DNA of 64,000 nucleotides from an uncultured Eubacteriales bacterium (GCA_934462705.1 CAKSIH010000001.1:152777-216776); one strand, 5' to 3'. Counted from the stretch's first letter, positions 8,027-17,688 are shown. Notes: generated by a model from the letters alone, not told the origin. Numbers and translations are program-made.

Positions 8027-8935
8027 TATATCATTTATAAATTTCTTAATTTCATTGTGATCATCAAAATGAATCTTATTAGGAAATAAGGACCAATATT
8101 CTGCCATTTTAGCAATTTCATTTTTCTGTACGTTGTAAATTGGACTTAGAACTTTTAAGGACAATAACGCCTTTTTAGAATCAATAATAAAAGAGGAATC
8201 AAAATTCAAATATTTTGCCTTTTTATTATGCAGGTAATGTTTTAAAAAAGTGATTCCATCTTTTGTATATGTGCTCCAGGCTTGCCTATTATTTATTCCA
8301 AGTTTTAAAACAGATAAATTATCGGTGGAAAGATTATTAAACCTTAAATATTCATTGGTGACATAAAGTCTTGAATCATTTATATTTGATTTTTTCCATA
8401 GGGCTAGTACTCTATTTGGAGAATTTCCTAAATCTTCTACATTTTGAGGAACTATCAAAGTTCCATCTTGAGTTACAAAAGTGGATGAGCATATGGAGAA
8501 ACTTTGAGCTTTTTCATTTATGTTTTCAATGCTGTGAACAATCATTATACTGTTTGAGCTGTCTTGAATAATTATCTCTAAATTAGTAGATATTCCCAAT
8601 TTAGGGCTTGAACATGAAAAAACAACTCCATCTTGCAATATTGAATATATTGTAGTGCCTGACGATAAAACTACAGGATTGCTGTTTTCGTATTCTAGCA
8701 TTATTTCATGCCCATAGCGTTTAAAAAATATATCAGGAGGAATTTTTTGACTAATATGCTCATCATACTCAAGGATATTATATGGTATATAAAGCATGTT
8801 TTCCCCATTGGTATAACCCCAAAAAATTATTTTAGGACCTACATCAACAGAAACAATTACTTTTACTGTACCGTTATTTATGGAAACGCATTTGCCATAA
8901 TACTTTAAATTTATTTGCTTGATTTCGATAGACAA
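8021..8935 (-). CDS. DUF4380-like, galactose-mutarotase-fold protein
   Basis: A 304-aa protein without signal or membrane segment. The N-terminus (NGTVKVIVSVDVGPKIIFWGY followed by GENMLYI) resembles the opening strands of DUF4380 proteins, which have an aldose-1-epimerase-like fold. I see no certain catalytic His/Glu set, so a sugar-binding role is inference only. Translation starts at TTG (8935) behind a G-run. It lies 22 bases downstream of tmcAL and is probably cotranscribed with it. Confidence 0.62.
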   Translation of the reverse strand: MSIEIKQINLKYYGKCVSINNGTVKVIVSVDVGPKIIFWGYTNGENMLYIPYNILEYDEHISQKIPPDIFFKRYGHEIMLEYENSNPVVLSSGTTIYSILQDGVVFSCSSPKLGISTNLEIIIQDSSNSIMIVHSIENINEKAQSFSICSSTFVTQDGTLIVPQNVEDLGNSPNRVLALWKKSNINDSRLYVTNEYLRFNNLSTDNLSVLKLGINNRQAWSTYTKDGITFLKHYLHNKKAKYLNFDSSFIIDSKKALLSLKVLSPIYNVQKNEIAKMAEYWSLFPNKIHFDDHNEIKKFINDIN

Positions 8936-8957
8936 AAAAATCCCCCCATTTATGTAC

Positions 8958-10148
8958 CTAAATTTTTATGATGCGAGAGGTTTTTTCATTTGAACAATTA
9001 TTAATGGAAGGAAGCATTAGCGAATAAAGTTCTGTGAATCGAGTTTCCTTTTCAAAAAATTTTAGGCAGTCGGAGTTATTTAGCCTTTTAACATCAGAAT
9101 ATTTGGTTACTATAGGAAGTATAGATTTTTCTTTAGCAGTTTTTAAAATCTCAGAGCCTTTTTTATTAAACCCTAAAACTCGTATATATGGAGACTTAAA
9201 AGACAAATCGTCCTTACTTATGTTAAGATATGCTGATAATATTATACGCTGAAGTCTTGCTAATGTGTATCTTTTTGTTTTTACTAATTCGTATAATTCA
9301 TTAAGGGAAGAACTCTTTTTTACTTCGTTATAAAGTTTTGTACCTAGCCCTTCGCTTACATCAGGTAATAATTCAAAACTTTTGTTTTCCATGGTTTTAA
9401 GCTTATAAAGGACGGCTCTTTCAGCAAAGCTAATATTTGCAGGGCCTTTTTTATCATTTAGTTCATTTTTAAGTATTTCAAAAGATTTTTTAGGCATAAA
9501 CTTTGATATTTTACGAGAATTGATATTTTCTCGTATATAGGAGGATGAACAAAAATTTCCATTAAAGGAATTATCAAAGTGAGATGCTTTGTATCTTTTA
9601 ATTGGCAGCGGTACTATAGATGAATTTAAAACATTTAGGGCTTTTATATATTCAACAGCTAAATTATTATTTGAATGAGAAAAAACATCAGCAATAGTAG
9701 TTCCAAAATGTAAGCCAATTGCTTCTTGCCTTGCTTTAGCAAATGTTACACCGCTAGAAAGTTTTTCTCGCAAGTCATTTTCAATTAGGCTGTTCAAGGA
9801 GGCTTTTGCGGCTGTCTTTAAAATCTCAATATTGCAAGTTTCGCAACCAAAGCTTAAATAATCAACACAATTTAAAGCATTTGCTATATATACTCCTGCA
9901 AAAGCAAAATCTTGTGCGCGAGCTGTCGAGAATACAGTAGGTAACTCAAGAACAATATCAACCCCACAAAGGAGAGCTGATTTAGCTCTTGGAAATTTAG
10001 AAATAACAGCAGGAGCTCCACGTTGAGTGAAATTTGAACTCATTATTGCAATCACATGGGTTATACCCAAAGCTCGAATTTTTTGTATTTGATATTTATG
10101 CCCGTTATGAAAAGGATTATATTCGCATATTATTGCACAAGTGCGCAT
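8958..10148 (-). CDS. tmcAL: tRNA(Met) cytidine acetate ligase
   Basis: A 396-aa enzyme of the nucleotidyltransferase-like fold that makes N4-acetylcytidine at the wobble position of elongator tRNA-Met using acetate and ATP. The N-terminal motif EYNPFHNGH contains the HxGH nucleotide-binding signature; SSNFTQRGAPAV and DIVLELP are also typical (formerly DUF795/YlbM). Length is normal. The ATG at 10148 follows AGGAG, and a promoter lies at 10197-10225. Confidence 0.93.
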   Translation of the reverse strand: MRTCAIICEYNPFHNGHKYQIQKIRALGITHVIAIMSSNFTQRGAPAVISKFPRAKSALLCGVDIVLELPTVFSTARAQDFAFAGVYIANALNCVDYLSFGCETCNIEILKTAAKASLNSLIENDLREKLSSGVTFAKARQEAIGLHFGTTIADVFSHSNNNLAVEYIKALNVLNSSIVPLPIKRYKASHFDNSFNGNFCSSSYIRENINSRKISKFMPKKSFEILKNELNDKKGPANISFAERAVLYKLKTMENKSFELLPDVSEGLGTKLYNEVKKSSSLNELYELVKTKRYTLARLQRIILSAYLNISKDDLSFKSPYIRVLGFNKKGSEILKTAKEKSILPIVTKYSDVKRLNNSDCLKFFEKETRFTELYSLMLPSINNCSNEKTSRIIKI

Positions 10149-10196
10149 GGTCTTTTCTCCTAATTTATAATTTCACAAAATGATAGTTCTATTCTA

Positions 10197-10225
10197 ATAA
10201 TATCATTTTATTTCTCTTCTAACAA
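10197..10225 (-). promoter_or_regulatory. sigma-A promoter of tmcAL
   Basis: On the minus strand TTGTTA (10225-10220), 17-base spacer, TATTAT (10202-10197), about 50 bases before the tmcAL start. Confidence 0.6.
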
Positions 10226-10261
10226 CTAGTCTGATTTTTAAAACTATTAGATTTATAAATA

Positions 10262-10290
10262 TTGCCATTTTTAGCTCAAATAGGTATAAT
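10262..10290 (+). promoter_or_regulatory. sigma-A promoter of murD
   Basis: TTGCCA (10262-10267), 17-base spacer, TATAAT (10285-10290), 40 bases before the murD ATG. Confidence 0.7.
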
Positions 10291-10329
10291 AAACTTAGCA
10301 AAATAAAACTTGAGAGGAATATATAAAAG

Positions 10330-11721
10330 ATGACAAACAATGTAGAACAATTTTTTAAAGAAATAAAAGATAAAAAGGTGGCTTTTTGTGGTATAGGCAA
10401 AAGTAACCTTCCTCTTATAAAAATGTTTAAGGAAAAAGGTATAGATGTTATTGCTTGTGATTCCAAGGAACGGGACCAAGTTTCTGGGCTTGCCAATAAT
10501 CTTGAAAGTATGGGGATAAAACTAAGCCTTGGGGCAAAATATTTAGAAAACCTTGATGTTGATATTATTTTTAGAACCCCAGGAATGAAGTTTTTAATGC
10601 CAGAGCTTATAGAAGCAAGAAATCACGGTGTTGTTGTAACTTCTGAAATGGAAGTTTTTTTTGATTTATGTCCATGCAAAATTATAGCAGTTACAGGTAG
10701 CGATGGAAAGACTACGACCACTACAATCATATCGGAAATTTTAAGAAAAGAGGGGAAAACAGTTCATTTAGGTGGAAACATAGGGTCACCTCTTTTGCCA
10801 AAGATAGAAGAAATAAAGAGCAGTGATATTGCAGTTGTGGAACTTTCAAGCTTTCAGCTTATATCTATGCGAAAAGGGCCCGATATAGCTGTAGTCACAA
10901 ATGTTGAACCAAATCATCTTGATGTTCATAAGGACATGAACGAATACATTAATGCAAAGAAAAATTTGGTTCTTCATCAAAATGCTTTTTCAAGAGCAGT
11001 TTTGAATTTAGACAATGATATATCTAAAAATTTTTCAGAACACACAAGAGGAGAAACTTTGTTCTTTAGCAGAAAAACAAAACCTGAAAATGGTGTTTAT
11101 TTATCTAGTGAAAACGATATTTATATTATTAAAAATGGTAAATCTGTTAAGGTAATGAACGCTTCGGATATTAAAATTCCCGGGTGCCACAATATTGAAA
11201 ATTATATGGCTGCAATTGCTGCTGTTTTTGGAAATGTATCAATTGATTCCATTGTTGAAGTGGCAAAGACTTTTGGCGGCGTAGAGCACAGGGCTGAATT
11301 TGTTCGAGAAGTAAATGGTGTAAAATACTATAATGATTCAATAGCAAGCAGTCCTACAAGAACTGCACGTGGAACACTTTCTTTATTTGATAGAAAAATA
11401 ATATTGATTTCAGGTGGATATGATAAAAAAATTCCATTTGATGCTTTAGGGCCTATAATTGTTGATAAGGTTAAGCTTTTAATTTTAATGGGTCAAACAG
11501 CGGAAAAAATAAAGAAGGCAGTTATGGAAGCATCGAATTATTGCTATGGCAATCCGGAATTTATAGTTGTAAGCAACATGGAGGAGGCTGTTGATATGGC
11601 TAGAAAGTATGCGGTAAAAGGTGATATAGTTTCACTTTCACCTTCTTGTGCAAGTTTTGACCTTTATGAGAATTTTGACAAACGGGGTAAGCATTTTAAG
11701 CAACTGGTAAATAAAATTTAG
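10330..11721 (+). CDS. murD: UDP-N-acetylmuramoyl-L-alanine--D-glutamate ligase
   Basis: A 463-aa cytoplasmic Mur ligase that adds D-glutamate to UDP-MurNAc-L-Ala in peptidoglycan synthesis. Seen in order: N-terminal Rossmann-like domain (CGIGKSN), ATP-binding loop VTGSDGKTTT (121-130), NVEPNHLDVH, NIENYMAAIAA, and FGGVEHRAEFV followed by YNDSIASSPT. It is separated from the usual dcw cell-wall cluster and here leads a group of peptidase and metabolic genes. AGAGGA lies about 13 bases before the ATG, a rather long spacing. Confidence 0.95.
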   Translation: MTNNVEQFFKEIKDKKVAFCGIGKSNLPLIKMFKEKGIDVIACDSKERDQVSGLANNLESMGIKLSLGAKYLENLDVDIIFRTPGMKFLMPELIEARNHGVVVTSEMEVFFDLCPCKIIAVTGSDGKTTTTTIISEILRKEGKTVHLGGNIGSPLLPKIEEIKSSDIAVVELSSFQLISMRKGPDIAVVTNVEPNHLDVHKDMNEYINAKKNLVLHQNAFSRAVLNLDNDISKNFSEHTRGETLFFSRKTKPENGVYLSSENDIYIIKNGKSVKVMNASDIKIPGCHNIENYMAAIAAVFGNVSIDSIVEVAKTFGGVEHRAEFVREVNGVKYYNDSIASSPTRTARGTLSLFDRKIILISGGYDKKIPFDALGPIIVDKVKLLILMGQTAEKIKKAVMEASNYCYGNPEFIVVSNMEEAVDMARKYAVKGDIVSLSPSCASFDLYENFDKRGKHFKQLVNKI

Positions 11722-11743
11722 GTAAAAAGGAGAACACAATGTT

Positions 11744-12754
11744 ATGAAAGAATTACTTTTTAAGCTTTGTAGATATTTTGGACCTTCTGGAGATGAGAAT
11801 AAAATTTGTGAGGTTGTAGCTGTAGAGCTTTCTAAATATGCAGAAGTAAATATTGATAAAAACTTGAATGTAATTGCTGTAATGGGCAATTTAAGCGCAG
11901 AAAAAAATATTCTTTTAGATGCCCATATTGATCAGATAGGCATGGTTGTTACTGATATTGATGAAGATGGATTTTTAAGAATAGCACCTTGTGGAGGCGT
12001 AGACAGAAGAGTTTTGCCTGGAAGTATGGTAAAAATTTATGGTAAAAAAATAGTTGATGGAATAGTGTGCTCGACACCGCCGCATCTTTTAAGAAAAGAG
12101 GAAGATGATTTCTTGCCAGTTGATAAGCTTATAATTGATACGGGCTTAGATGGCGGAGAAGTAAAAGATAAGGTTAGATTGGGAGACAGGGTGGAATATT
12201 TAAATCAACCAAGAGAGCTTCTTAATAATAAGATATCAGCATGTGCAATAGACAATAGGGCAGGTGTTGCTGCGCTTATAGAAACAGCAAAATTATTAAG
12301 TACCGCAAAGTTGAACTGCAAATTAACGATTCTTTTAAGCGCAAAGGAAGAAACAGGAGCTGTCGGAGCCAAAACAGGTACTTACTCAATATGTCCAGAT
12401 GAAGCAATTTCTGTTGACGTTACATTTGGAAACCAGCCCGGTGTTTCTCCTGTTAAGAGTGGTCAATTATCTAAAGGCCCATTAATTGGAATCTCTCCGA
12501 TATTATCAAATCAGGTAACTGAAAAAATAAAAAATATAGCCACTGAAAATAATATTGCTTATCAAATTGAGGTTATGGGAGGAACCACTGGCACTAATGC
12601 TGACAGTATAGCCGCATCCAAAGCTGGAGTTCCTACAGGGCTTATATCAATACCTATAAGATACATGCACACTCCTGTTGAGGTGGTTGATATTTCTGAT
12701 ATTGAACATACTGCTAAAATATTATCTGAGTATGTAAAGAAAGAAGGGCTATAA
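11744..12754 (+). CDS. M42 family metallo-aminopeptidase (first of two)
   Basis: A 336-aa cytoplasmic enzyme expected to trim N-terminal residues from short peptides using two metal ions and a tetrahedral assembly. Family motifs: LDAHIDQIGMVV (metal His/Asp), AIDNRAGVAAL (bridging Asp), SAKEETGAVGAKT (catalytic Glu pair), VDVTFG and a C-terminal RYMHTPVEVV with the last metal His. AAGGAG precedes the ATG. It lies two bases before a paralogue and 22 bases behind murD. Confidence 0.9.
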   Translation: MKELLFKLCRYFGPSGDENKICEVVAVELSKYAEVNIDKNLNVIAVMGNLSAEKNILLDAHIDQIGMVVTDIDEDGFLRIAPCGGVDRRVLPGSMVKIYGKKIVDGIVCSTPPHLLRKEEDDFLPVDKLIIDTGLDGGEVKDKVRLGDRVEYLNQPRELLNNKISACAIDNRAGVAALIETAKLLSTAKLNCKLTILLSAKEETGAVGAKTGTYSICPDEAISVDVTFGNQPGVSPVKSGQLSKGPLIGISPILSNQVTEKIKNIATENNIAYQIEVMGGTTGTNADSIAASKAGVPTGLISIPIRYMHTPVEVVDISDIEHTAKILSEYVKKEGL

Positions 12755-12756
12755 TT

Positions 12757-13788
12757 ATGAATTTAACTCTTTTAGAGAAGCTTTGCAATGCAAGGGGAAT
12801 TTCAGGAGACGAGTCAGAAGTAAGGGATATCATTATTGATGAGATAAAGGCTGTTGCTGATGATGTTAAAGTTGATAACTTAGGAAATATAATTGCATTT
12901 AAGAAGGGGAAAAAAAGATTTGGCACCAAATTGATGCTCTCAGCGCATATGGATGAGGTTGGCTTTATAGTTAATTATATTACTGACGAGGGTTTTTTGA
13001 AGATTTCTGCAGTAGGAGGAATAAATGCTGGAACTATTTTGGGAAAGAGTGTTTATGTAGGAAAGAGGAAAATTTCAGGGGTTATAGGGGTAAAGCCTGT
13101 TCATTTGCTTAGCGAAAAAGAACGCTCAAAGGCTATAAAAATGGAAGATATCTATGTAGACATTGGTGCGAATGGTAAGGCAGATGCATTAAACTATGTT
13201 AATTTGGGAGACAGTGTGACTTTTGACAGCGAGTATAGAAAGCTTGACAATGGTAAAATTATAGGCAAAGCACTAGATGACAGAGCAGGCTGTTTTATTC
13301 TTTTAAATATTATGAAAAAAGAGCTTCCCTATGATGTATATTTTACGTTTGTTGTTCAAGAGGAGGTTGGACTGCGAGGAGCAAAGGCAGCAGCTTTTTT
13401 TATTAATCCTGATTCAGCCATAGTTGTAGAATCTACTACAGCAGCGGATGTTTTAGGTGTTCCTGAGAACGAAAGGGTGTGTAAATTAGGAAGTGGGCCT
13501 GTAATTTCTTTTATGGATAAAAGCACAATATATTGTAAAGAGTATTTTAATTTGGCTCTTAAGCTGGGCAAAGAGAGATATATACGTACGCAAGTAAAAA
13601 GGGCCGTTGCAGGGGGAAATGACTCTGGGGCTATACACACATCGCGCGGGGGTGTGAAAACTCTTGCAGTTTCGTTACCATGCAGATATTTGCATACAGC
13701 AGCTGGAATGATAACAGTGCAAGATATTGAAGAAAGCGAAAAATTAATTTACAATCTTATTGAAAATATAGCAGGAGGAACCCTATAA
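12757..13788 (+). CDS. M42 family metallo-aminopeptidase (second of two)
   Basis: A 343-aa paralogue of the preceding gene with the same metal and catalytic motifs: SAHMDEVGFIV, ALDDRAGCF, VVQEEVGLRGAK and RYLHTAAGMI. Its central part differs clearly from the first copy, so the duplication is old, and the two may form one mixed complex or have different residue preferences. It begins two bases after the first gene and ends six bases before the next, so this is one operon. Confidence 0.9.
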   Translation: MNLTLLEKLCNARGISGDESEVRDIIIDEIKAVADDVKVDNLGNIIAFKKGKKRFGTKLMLSAHMDEVGFIVNYITDEGFLKISAVGGINAGTILGKSVYVGKRKISGVIGVKPVHLLSEKERSKAIKMEDIYVDIGANGKADALNYVNLGDSVTFDSEYRKLDNGKIIGKALDDRAGCFILLNIMKKELPYDVYFTFVVQEEVGLRGAKAAAFFINPDSAIVVESTTAADVLGVPENERVCKLGSGPVISFMDKSTIYCKEYFNLALKLGKERYIRTQVKRAVAGGNDSGAIHTSRGGVKTLAVSLPCRYLHTAAGMITVQDIEESEKLIYNLIENIAGGTL

Positions 13789-13794
13789 AATATT

Positions 13795-15033
13795 ATGTTT
13801 AATATAAAAAAAGAAGTAGAAATTAAAGCGCAAGAGGCCATAGCGCTTTGTGAAGATGAATTTAAAAGAATAGACGAGATAACGGAATACAATCAACGTA
13901 GAATGCTTAAGGCTTTTATAGATAATGGTGTGAGCGAAAGCCATCTTCAGGGATCTACAGGTTACGGGTATGGAGATAGAGGCAGAGATGTTTTAGACAA
14001 GGTTTTTGCAGATGTTTTTAAGGCAGAAGATGCGCTTGTTAGGCATAATTTTGTTTGCGGAACACATGCGTTAACAGTTGCCCTTTTTGGCATTTTAAGA
14101 CCTGGAGATACAATTTTAAGTGTTACAGGAACTCCTTATGATACACTTCAGGGTGTAATAGGATTGAGAAAGGATAGTTGTGGTTCTTTAAAAGAGTTTG
14201 GAATTAATTATCGAGAGGTTCCATTTAGGTTAGATGGAACTCTAGATTTTGTTGAGATAGAAAAGAGTATAACCAATGACATTAAAATGGTTTATATTCA
14301 GCGGTCTAGGGGTTATACACTAAGAAATTCACTTTTTGTTTCGGATATTGCAAAAGTTGTTAAGATAGCAAAAAGAAAAGCACCAAACTGTGTTGTAATG
14401 CTTGACAATTGTTATGGTGAATTTGTTGAAAAGGAGGAACCACTTGAAGTCGGGGTTGACCTTATGGCTGGCTCACTTATAAAAAATCCTGGAGGAGGCA
14501 TAGCACCTACAGGTGGCTATATAGCAGGAAAAAAAGATCTTATAGAAAAGTGCTCTTATAGATTAACAACTCCTGGAACAGGCAGAGAGGTAGGCGCAAC
14601 TTTAGGCTATAACAGAGAGTTATTTATGGGGTCATTTAATGCACCTCATGTTACTGGAGAAGCTTTAAAGACAGCAGTTTTTTCAGCAGCTTTGTTTGAG
14701 CTTCTAGGGTATCGAGTCACCCCAAAGTATAATGAAAAAAGAGCAGATATAATTCAGGTTTTAAAGCTTGGCGATCCAAATAAATTAATAAAATTTTGCC
14801 AGGGGATACAAAGCGGTGCACCGGTAGATTCTTTTGTAAGGCCGGAACCTTGGGACATGCCGGGGTATGATAGCAAGGTAATAATGGCAGCGGGGGCATT
14901 TACACTCGGTGCGTCCATTGAGCTTTCAGCTGATGCACCACTTCGTGAACCCTACGCAGTTTGGATGCAGGGGGCGTTAAATTTCCACAGTGGGAAGTTG
15001 GGTGTAATGCTTGCAGCAAATAAATTAAATTAA
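13795..15033 (+). CDS. methionine gamma-lyase family PLP enzyme
   Basis: A 412-aa protein of the Met_gamma_lyase family (PF06838; older name aluminium-resistance protein, YnbB-like). Typical stretches: LQGSTGYGYGDRGRD, FVCGTHAL, the PLP-binding AGSLIKNPGGG around the expected Schiff-base Lys, and the RPEPWDMPGYDSK block. It is a fold-type I PLP enzyme; the substrate is not established for the family. The ATG starts six bases behind the second M42 gene, whose last codons contain GGAGG. Confidence 0.87.
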   Translation: MFNIKKEVEIKAQEAIALCEDEFKRIDEITEYNQRRMLKAFIDNGVSESHLQGSTGYGYGDRGRDVLDKVFADVFKAEDALVRHNFVCGTHALTVALFGILRPGDTILSVTGTPYDTLQGVIGLRKDSCGSLKEFGINYREVPFRLDGTLDFVEIEKSITNDIKMVYIQRSRGYTLRNSLFVSDIAKVVKIAKRKAPNCVVMLDNCYGEFVEKEEPLEVGVDLMAGSLIKNPGGGIAPTGGYIAGKKDLIEKCSYRLTTPGTGREVGATLGYNRELFMGSFNAPHVTGEALKTAVFSAALFELLGYRVTPKYNEKRADIIQVLKLGDPNKLIKFCQGIQSGAPVDSFVRPEPWDMPGYDSKVIMAAGAFTLGASIELSADAPLREPYAVWMQGALNFHSGKLGVMLAANKLN

Positions 15034-15047
15034 GGAAGAGGTGATTT

Positions 15048-16004
15048 ATGAATAAATATAACTGTAGTTTAGTAAAAAGAGAGAAAAGGCAACTTAGAAG
15101 AACTTCAAATGTATTTGGCTTATGTTTTATGACAGTTTTTGCAATGCAGTTTACTTTTATGAGCTTTTTAGGTAATGATATATTTTTAAATAAAACTGCA
15201 GGTGTTATAATAAACTTTTTTTGTTGGCTCACTCCATATACGGTTATGCTAGGGTTATTTCATAAAAATTTTATTGATACATTGTCTTTAAAAAAGCCTA
15301 ATAATTATGGAGTCTCATATTTTTTTATGGGTTTAACTTGTTCATACCTGACAGCACAAATTTCATCGTTAATAGTAGATCTACTAACGTATGTAGGAAT
15401 TAAATCGGTTACACCAAAAAGTTTGCTGGAATATGAAAATACACCGGCAGGAATATTAATATTTATAATTGAAGTAGCTGTTTTTCCGGCCATTGTAGAG
15501 GAATTTATTTTTAGGGGAGTATTATTTGGCTGTTTAAGGAGATATGGCGAGGTTTTTGCAATGGTAGCTTCAGCGGCTGTTTTTGGGCTTTTTCATGGAA
15601 ATATTGAACAAACCGTATTTGCATTTCTTCTTGGGATTGTGCTTGCATTTGTAGTTATTAAAACAGATTCACTCATTATTGCAGTTTTGATACATTTTGT
15701 AAACAACTTTAAATCATGTATTATTAAAGTTTTATCGGACAATACCCTTTTATGGAGTCAACTGTCAGTTATTGTTGGAGTTCTAACTTTGGTTATAATT
15801 GTGATTCCCGGTGTGGTAGCATATTTTAAATTAAGAAAAAATAATATTCAAGCCGTTTCCTTTTCGGGCCTTAATAAGAATAGCTCCTTGCTAACACTAA
15901 GCGAAAGAGTCAAGTGCTTTATTTTTAACCCGGGTATGATTATTGTAATCTTGTATTTTATATATTCATTTGTACTATCAGTAAAAGAGGGGGCCAATAT
16001 TTGA
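15048..16004 (+). CDS. CPBP family intramembrane metalloprotease
   Basis: A 318-aa membrane protein with about eight hydrophobic segments. It carries the three CPBP (Abi) motifs: EEFIFRG, FGLFHG and HFVNN, whose Glu and His residues form the active site of CAAX-type intramembrane proteases. Members process prenylated or regulatory proteins, or give bacteriocin self-immunity; nothing here tells which. GAAGAGGTG precedes the ATG, and the stop overlaps tadA by four bases (TTGA). Confidence 0.87.
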   Translation: MNKYNCSLVKREKRQLRRTSNVFGLCFMTVFAMQFTFMSFLGNDIFLNKTAGVIINFFCWLTPYTVMLGLFHKNFIDTLSLKKPNNYGVSYFFMGLTCSYLTAQISSLIVDLLTYVGIKSVTPKSLLEYENTPAGILIFIIEVAVFPAIVEEFIFRGVLFGCLRRYGEVFAMVASAAVFGLFHGNIEQTVFAFLLGIVLAFVVIKTDSLIIAVLIHFVNNFKSCIIKVLSDNTLLWSQLSVIVGVLTLVIIVIPGVVAYFKLRKNNIQAVSFSGLNKNSSLLTLSERVKCFIFNPGMIIVILYFIYSFVLSVKEGANI

Positions 16005-16450
16005 ATGATGAATTTTATATGCGGGAAGCTCTTGCTTTAGCACAAATAGCTGCACTTGAAGGGGAAGTGCCTGTGGGAGCAGTTGTAACTATGGAGGGCA
16101 AAATAATTTCTACAGGACGAAACAGAAGAGAAAAAGGTAAAAATGCGCTTTATCATGCGGAAATTGAAGCAATAAATAAAGCTTGCAATATTCTTGGGGG
16201 ATGGAGACTTTGGCAGTGTGAGCTTTTTGTAACTTTAGAGCCGTGCCCTATGTGTGCTGGTGCCATAATTAATTCAAGAATAAAAAGGGTGGTTTTTGGT
16301 GCTTATGATTATAAAGCTGGCTCTTGCGGGTCAGTAGTAAACCTGTTCAATTTGCCGTATAATCACAAGCCAGAATTAAAAGGTGGAGTTTTAGAAGAAG
16401 AGTGCTCTAATCTTTTAAGCAATTTTTTTAAAAATCTTCGTAAAACTTAA
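16001..16450 (+). CDS. tadA: tRNA-specific adenosine deaminase
   Basis: A 149-aa zinc deaminase that converts A34 to inosine in tRNA-Arg(ACG). The zinc site is HAE (52-54) with PCPMC (81-85), and YDYKAGSCGS matches the family. I chose TTG at 16001 because it overlaps the CPBP stop (TTGA) behind a GAGGGGG run and gives the conserved start NDEFYMREALALA; the later ATG at 16019 would cut into this. A terminator follows directly. Confidence 0.94.
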   Translation: MNDEFYMREALALAQIAALEGEVPVGAVVTMEGKIISTGRNRREKGKNALYHAEIEAINKACNILGGWRLWQCELFVTLEPCPMCAGAIINSRIKRVVFGAYDYKAGSCGSVVNLFNLPYNHKPELKGGVLEEECSNLLSNFFKNLRKT

Positions 16451-16456
16451 TATTGT

Positions 16457-16493
16457 AAAAAAGCCAGAACTTAAAATTGTTCTGGCTTTTTAA
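16457..16493 (+). terminator. terminator after tadA
   Basis: AAAAAGCCAGAAC pairs perfectly with GTTCTGGCTTTTT around a TTAAAATT loop; A-runs and T-runs on the two sides make it potentially bidirectional. Confidence 0.85.
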
Positions 16494-16706
16494 TTATTTA
16501 GCTTTCTCAATAATATTAATTATATTATCAATGGTTTTTACTTTTGGGATATCTTCGATTAGAACAGATATATTAAAATAGTTTTCAACTATACTAAAAG
16601 GTTTAATTAAGTCAAAGGAGTCACATTAAGGATTTAGATTAGGTATGTATATGGATTTAAAGGCATATAATCGTTAATTGACTATTTTAGTTAACTCAAG
16701 TTGCAT
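16494..16706 (-). pseudogene. decayed acyl carrier protein gene
   Basis: Reading leftward from ATG 16706 to TAA 16494 gives one 71-codon frame, close to an acyl carrier protein's length, broken by TAA at codons 11 and 27. The last 43 codons read like the second half of an ACP: CDSFDLIKPFSIVENYF, EDIPKVK, then TIDNIINIIEKAK. The DSFD contains the position of the phosphopantetheine serine. No ribosome site is visible. It fills much of the 289-base gap between tadA and the GNAT gene. The identity is by eye only. Confidence 0.55.
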
Positions 16707-16739
16707 AATTTTTTATATATTAGAAATATTAATTTTCTT

Positions 16740-17636
16740 CTAAAGCTTTAATGTAGTTTTGAACTCGTATTTTTTATGTGCATAATCTGTTCCCTTAAAG
16801 TATAATGAAATAAAACGTTCAACATCATAGTTTTCACAAGCAATGGCAAAAAGGCAGGATTTATCTAAATGATTCTCTGAGTGATTTTTTACGGCGGCGT
16901 TAAAAAGATGAAATCCCACAGCAGATTTTCTGTATTTCTCAAATACAAATAATGATCGGTACAGAATAATATTTCCAGGAGCTGAAAAGGCGGTTAACCA
17001 ACCAACTATCTCATTTTCATCTGTAACAGCGAAGTAAGTTAAATTCCTTTCAAGATTGTGTTCGTTTGCAAATGGAGATAGCGAATCTGGATAAGAAGTT
17101 CCGCTTTGCTTTTTTAATTCTTTTAATGCTTTAGGCGCTACTTTATCCATAGAGATGATATGAATATTTTCAGGGAGAGTAAATAGACCAGCTGAGGCAA
17201 TTTTTATAAATTTACTGTTTGCTAAAAGTTCTTTAGCATTAAACCTATAAACGGCTGTTAATTTTTTTAGGGGAGAAAAGCCCATTGGAATAAGCAACTT
17301 TGAAAACTCGTCAATTGAGATTTGTGACGTAACAGTTATGAAATTTATATTTTTACAATTTCTAAGTTTCAATTCATTAAAAAGTGCATGTAAAAGGGCA
17401 GTGGCAGCACCGTTTCTTCTAAACTGTTTTTTTACAAATAGACTTTTTATTTCCCATGTTGCTTTATTATTTGGACTTTGTTCTGCAACAATAAGCCCAC
17501 AAGGCTCTAAGTTGTAGTTTACACCAAAAGCTAAAGTTGTTCCGTCATTTTTTACCATTAGGTCAAAGAATTTATCGAAAGTAAATTGAGAGTAAAAAAT
17601 TACATTTGAGTAATCAACTTTGTCTATAGATATCAT
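16740..17636 (-). CDS. double GNAT acetyltransferase
   Basis: A 298-aa protein of two GNAT folds. The first has the acetyl-CoA loop in KKQFRRNGAATALL (about residues 67-80); the second has a weaker version, FEKYRKSAVGFHLF. In tandem GNATs often only one half is active. The substrate is unknown. The frame is open upstream to 17813, but that extension is AT-rich, covers a promoter at 17689-17717 and reads as low-complexity sequence. ATG 17636 has GAGGT before it. Confidence 0.8.
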   Translation of the reverse strand: MISIDKVDYSNVIFYSQFTFDKFFDLMVKNDGTTLAFGVNYNLEPCGLIVAEQSPNNKATWEIKSLFVKKQFRRNGAATALLHALFNELKLRNCKNINFITVTSQISIDEFSKLLIPMGFSPLKKLTAVYRFNAKELLANSKFIKIASAGLFTLPENIHIISMDKVAPKALKELKKQSGTSYPDSLSPFANEHNLERNLTYFAVTDENEIVGWLTAFSAPGNIILYRSLFVFEKYRKSAVGFHLFNAAVKNHSENHLDKSCLFAIACENYDVERFISLYFKGTDYAHKKYEFKTTLKL

Positions 17637-17688
17637 ATGGCTTACCTCACTTTTCTCAATTTTGAAATAATAAATTATCCACAAATTT

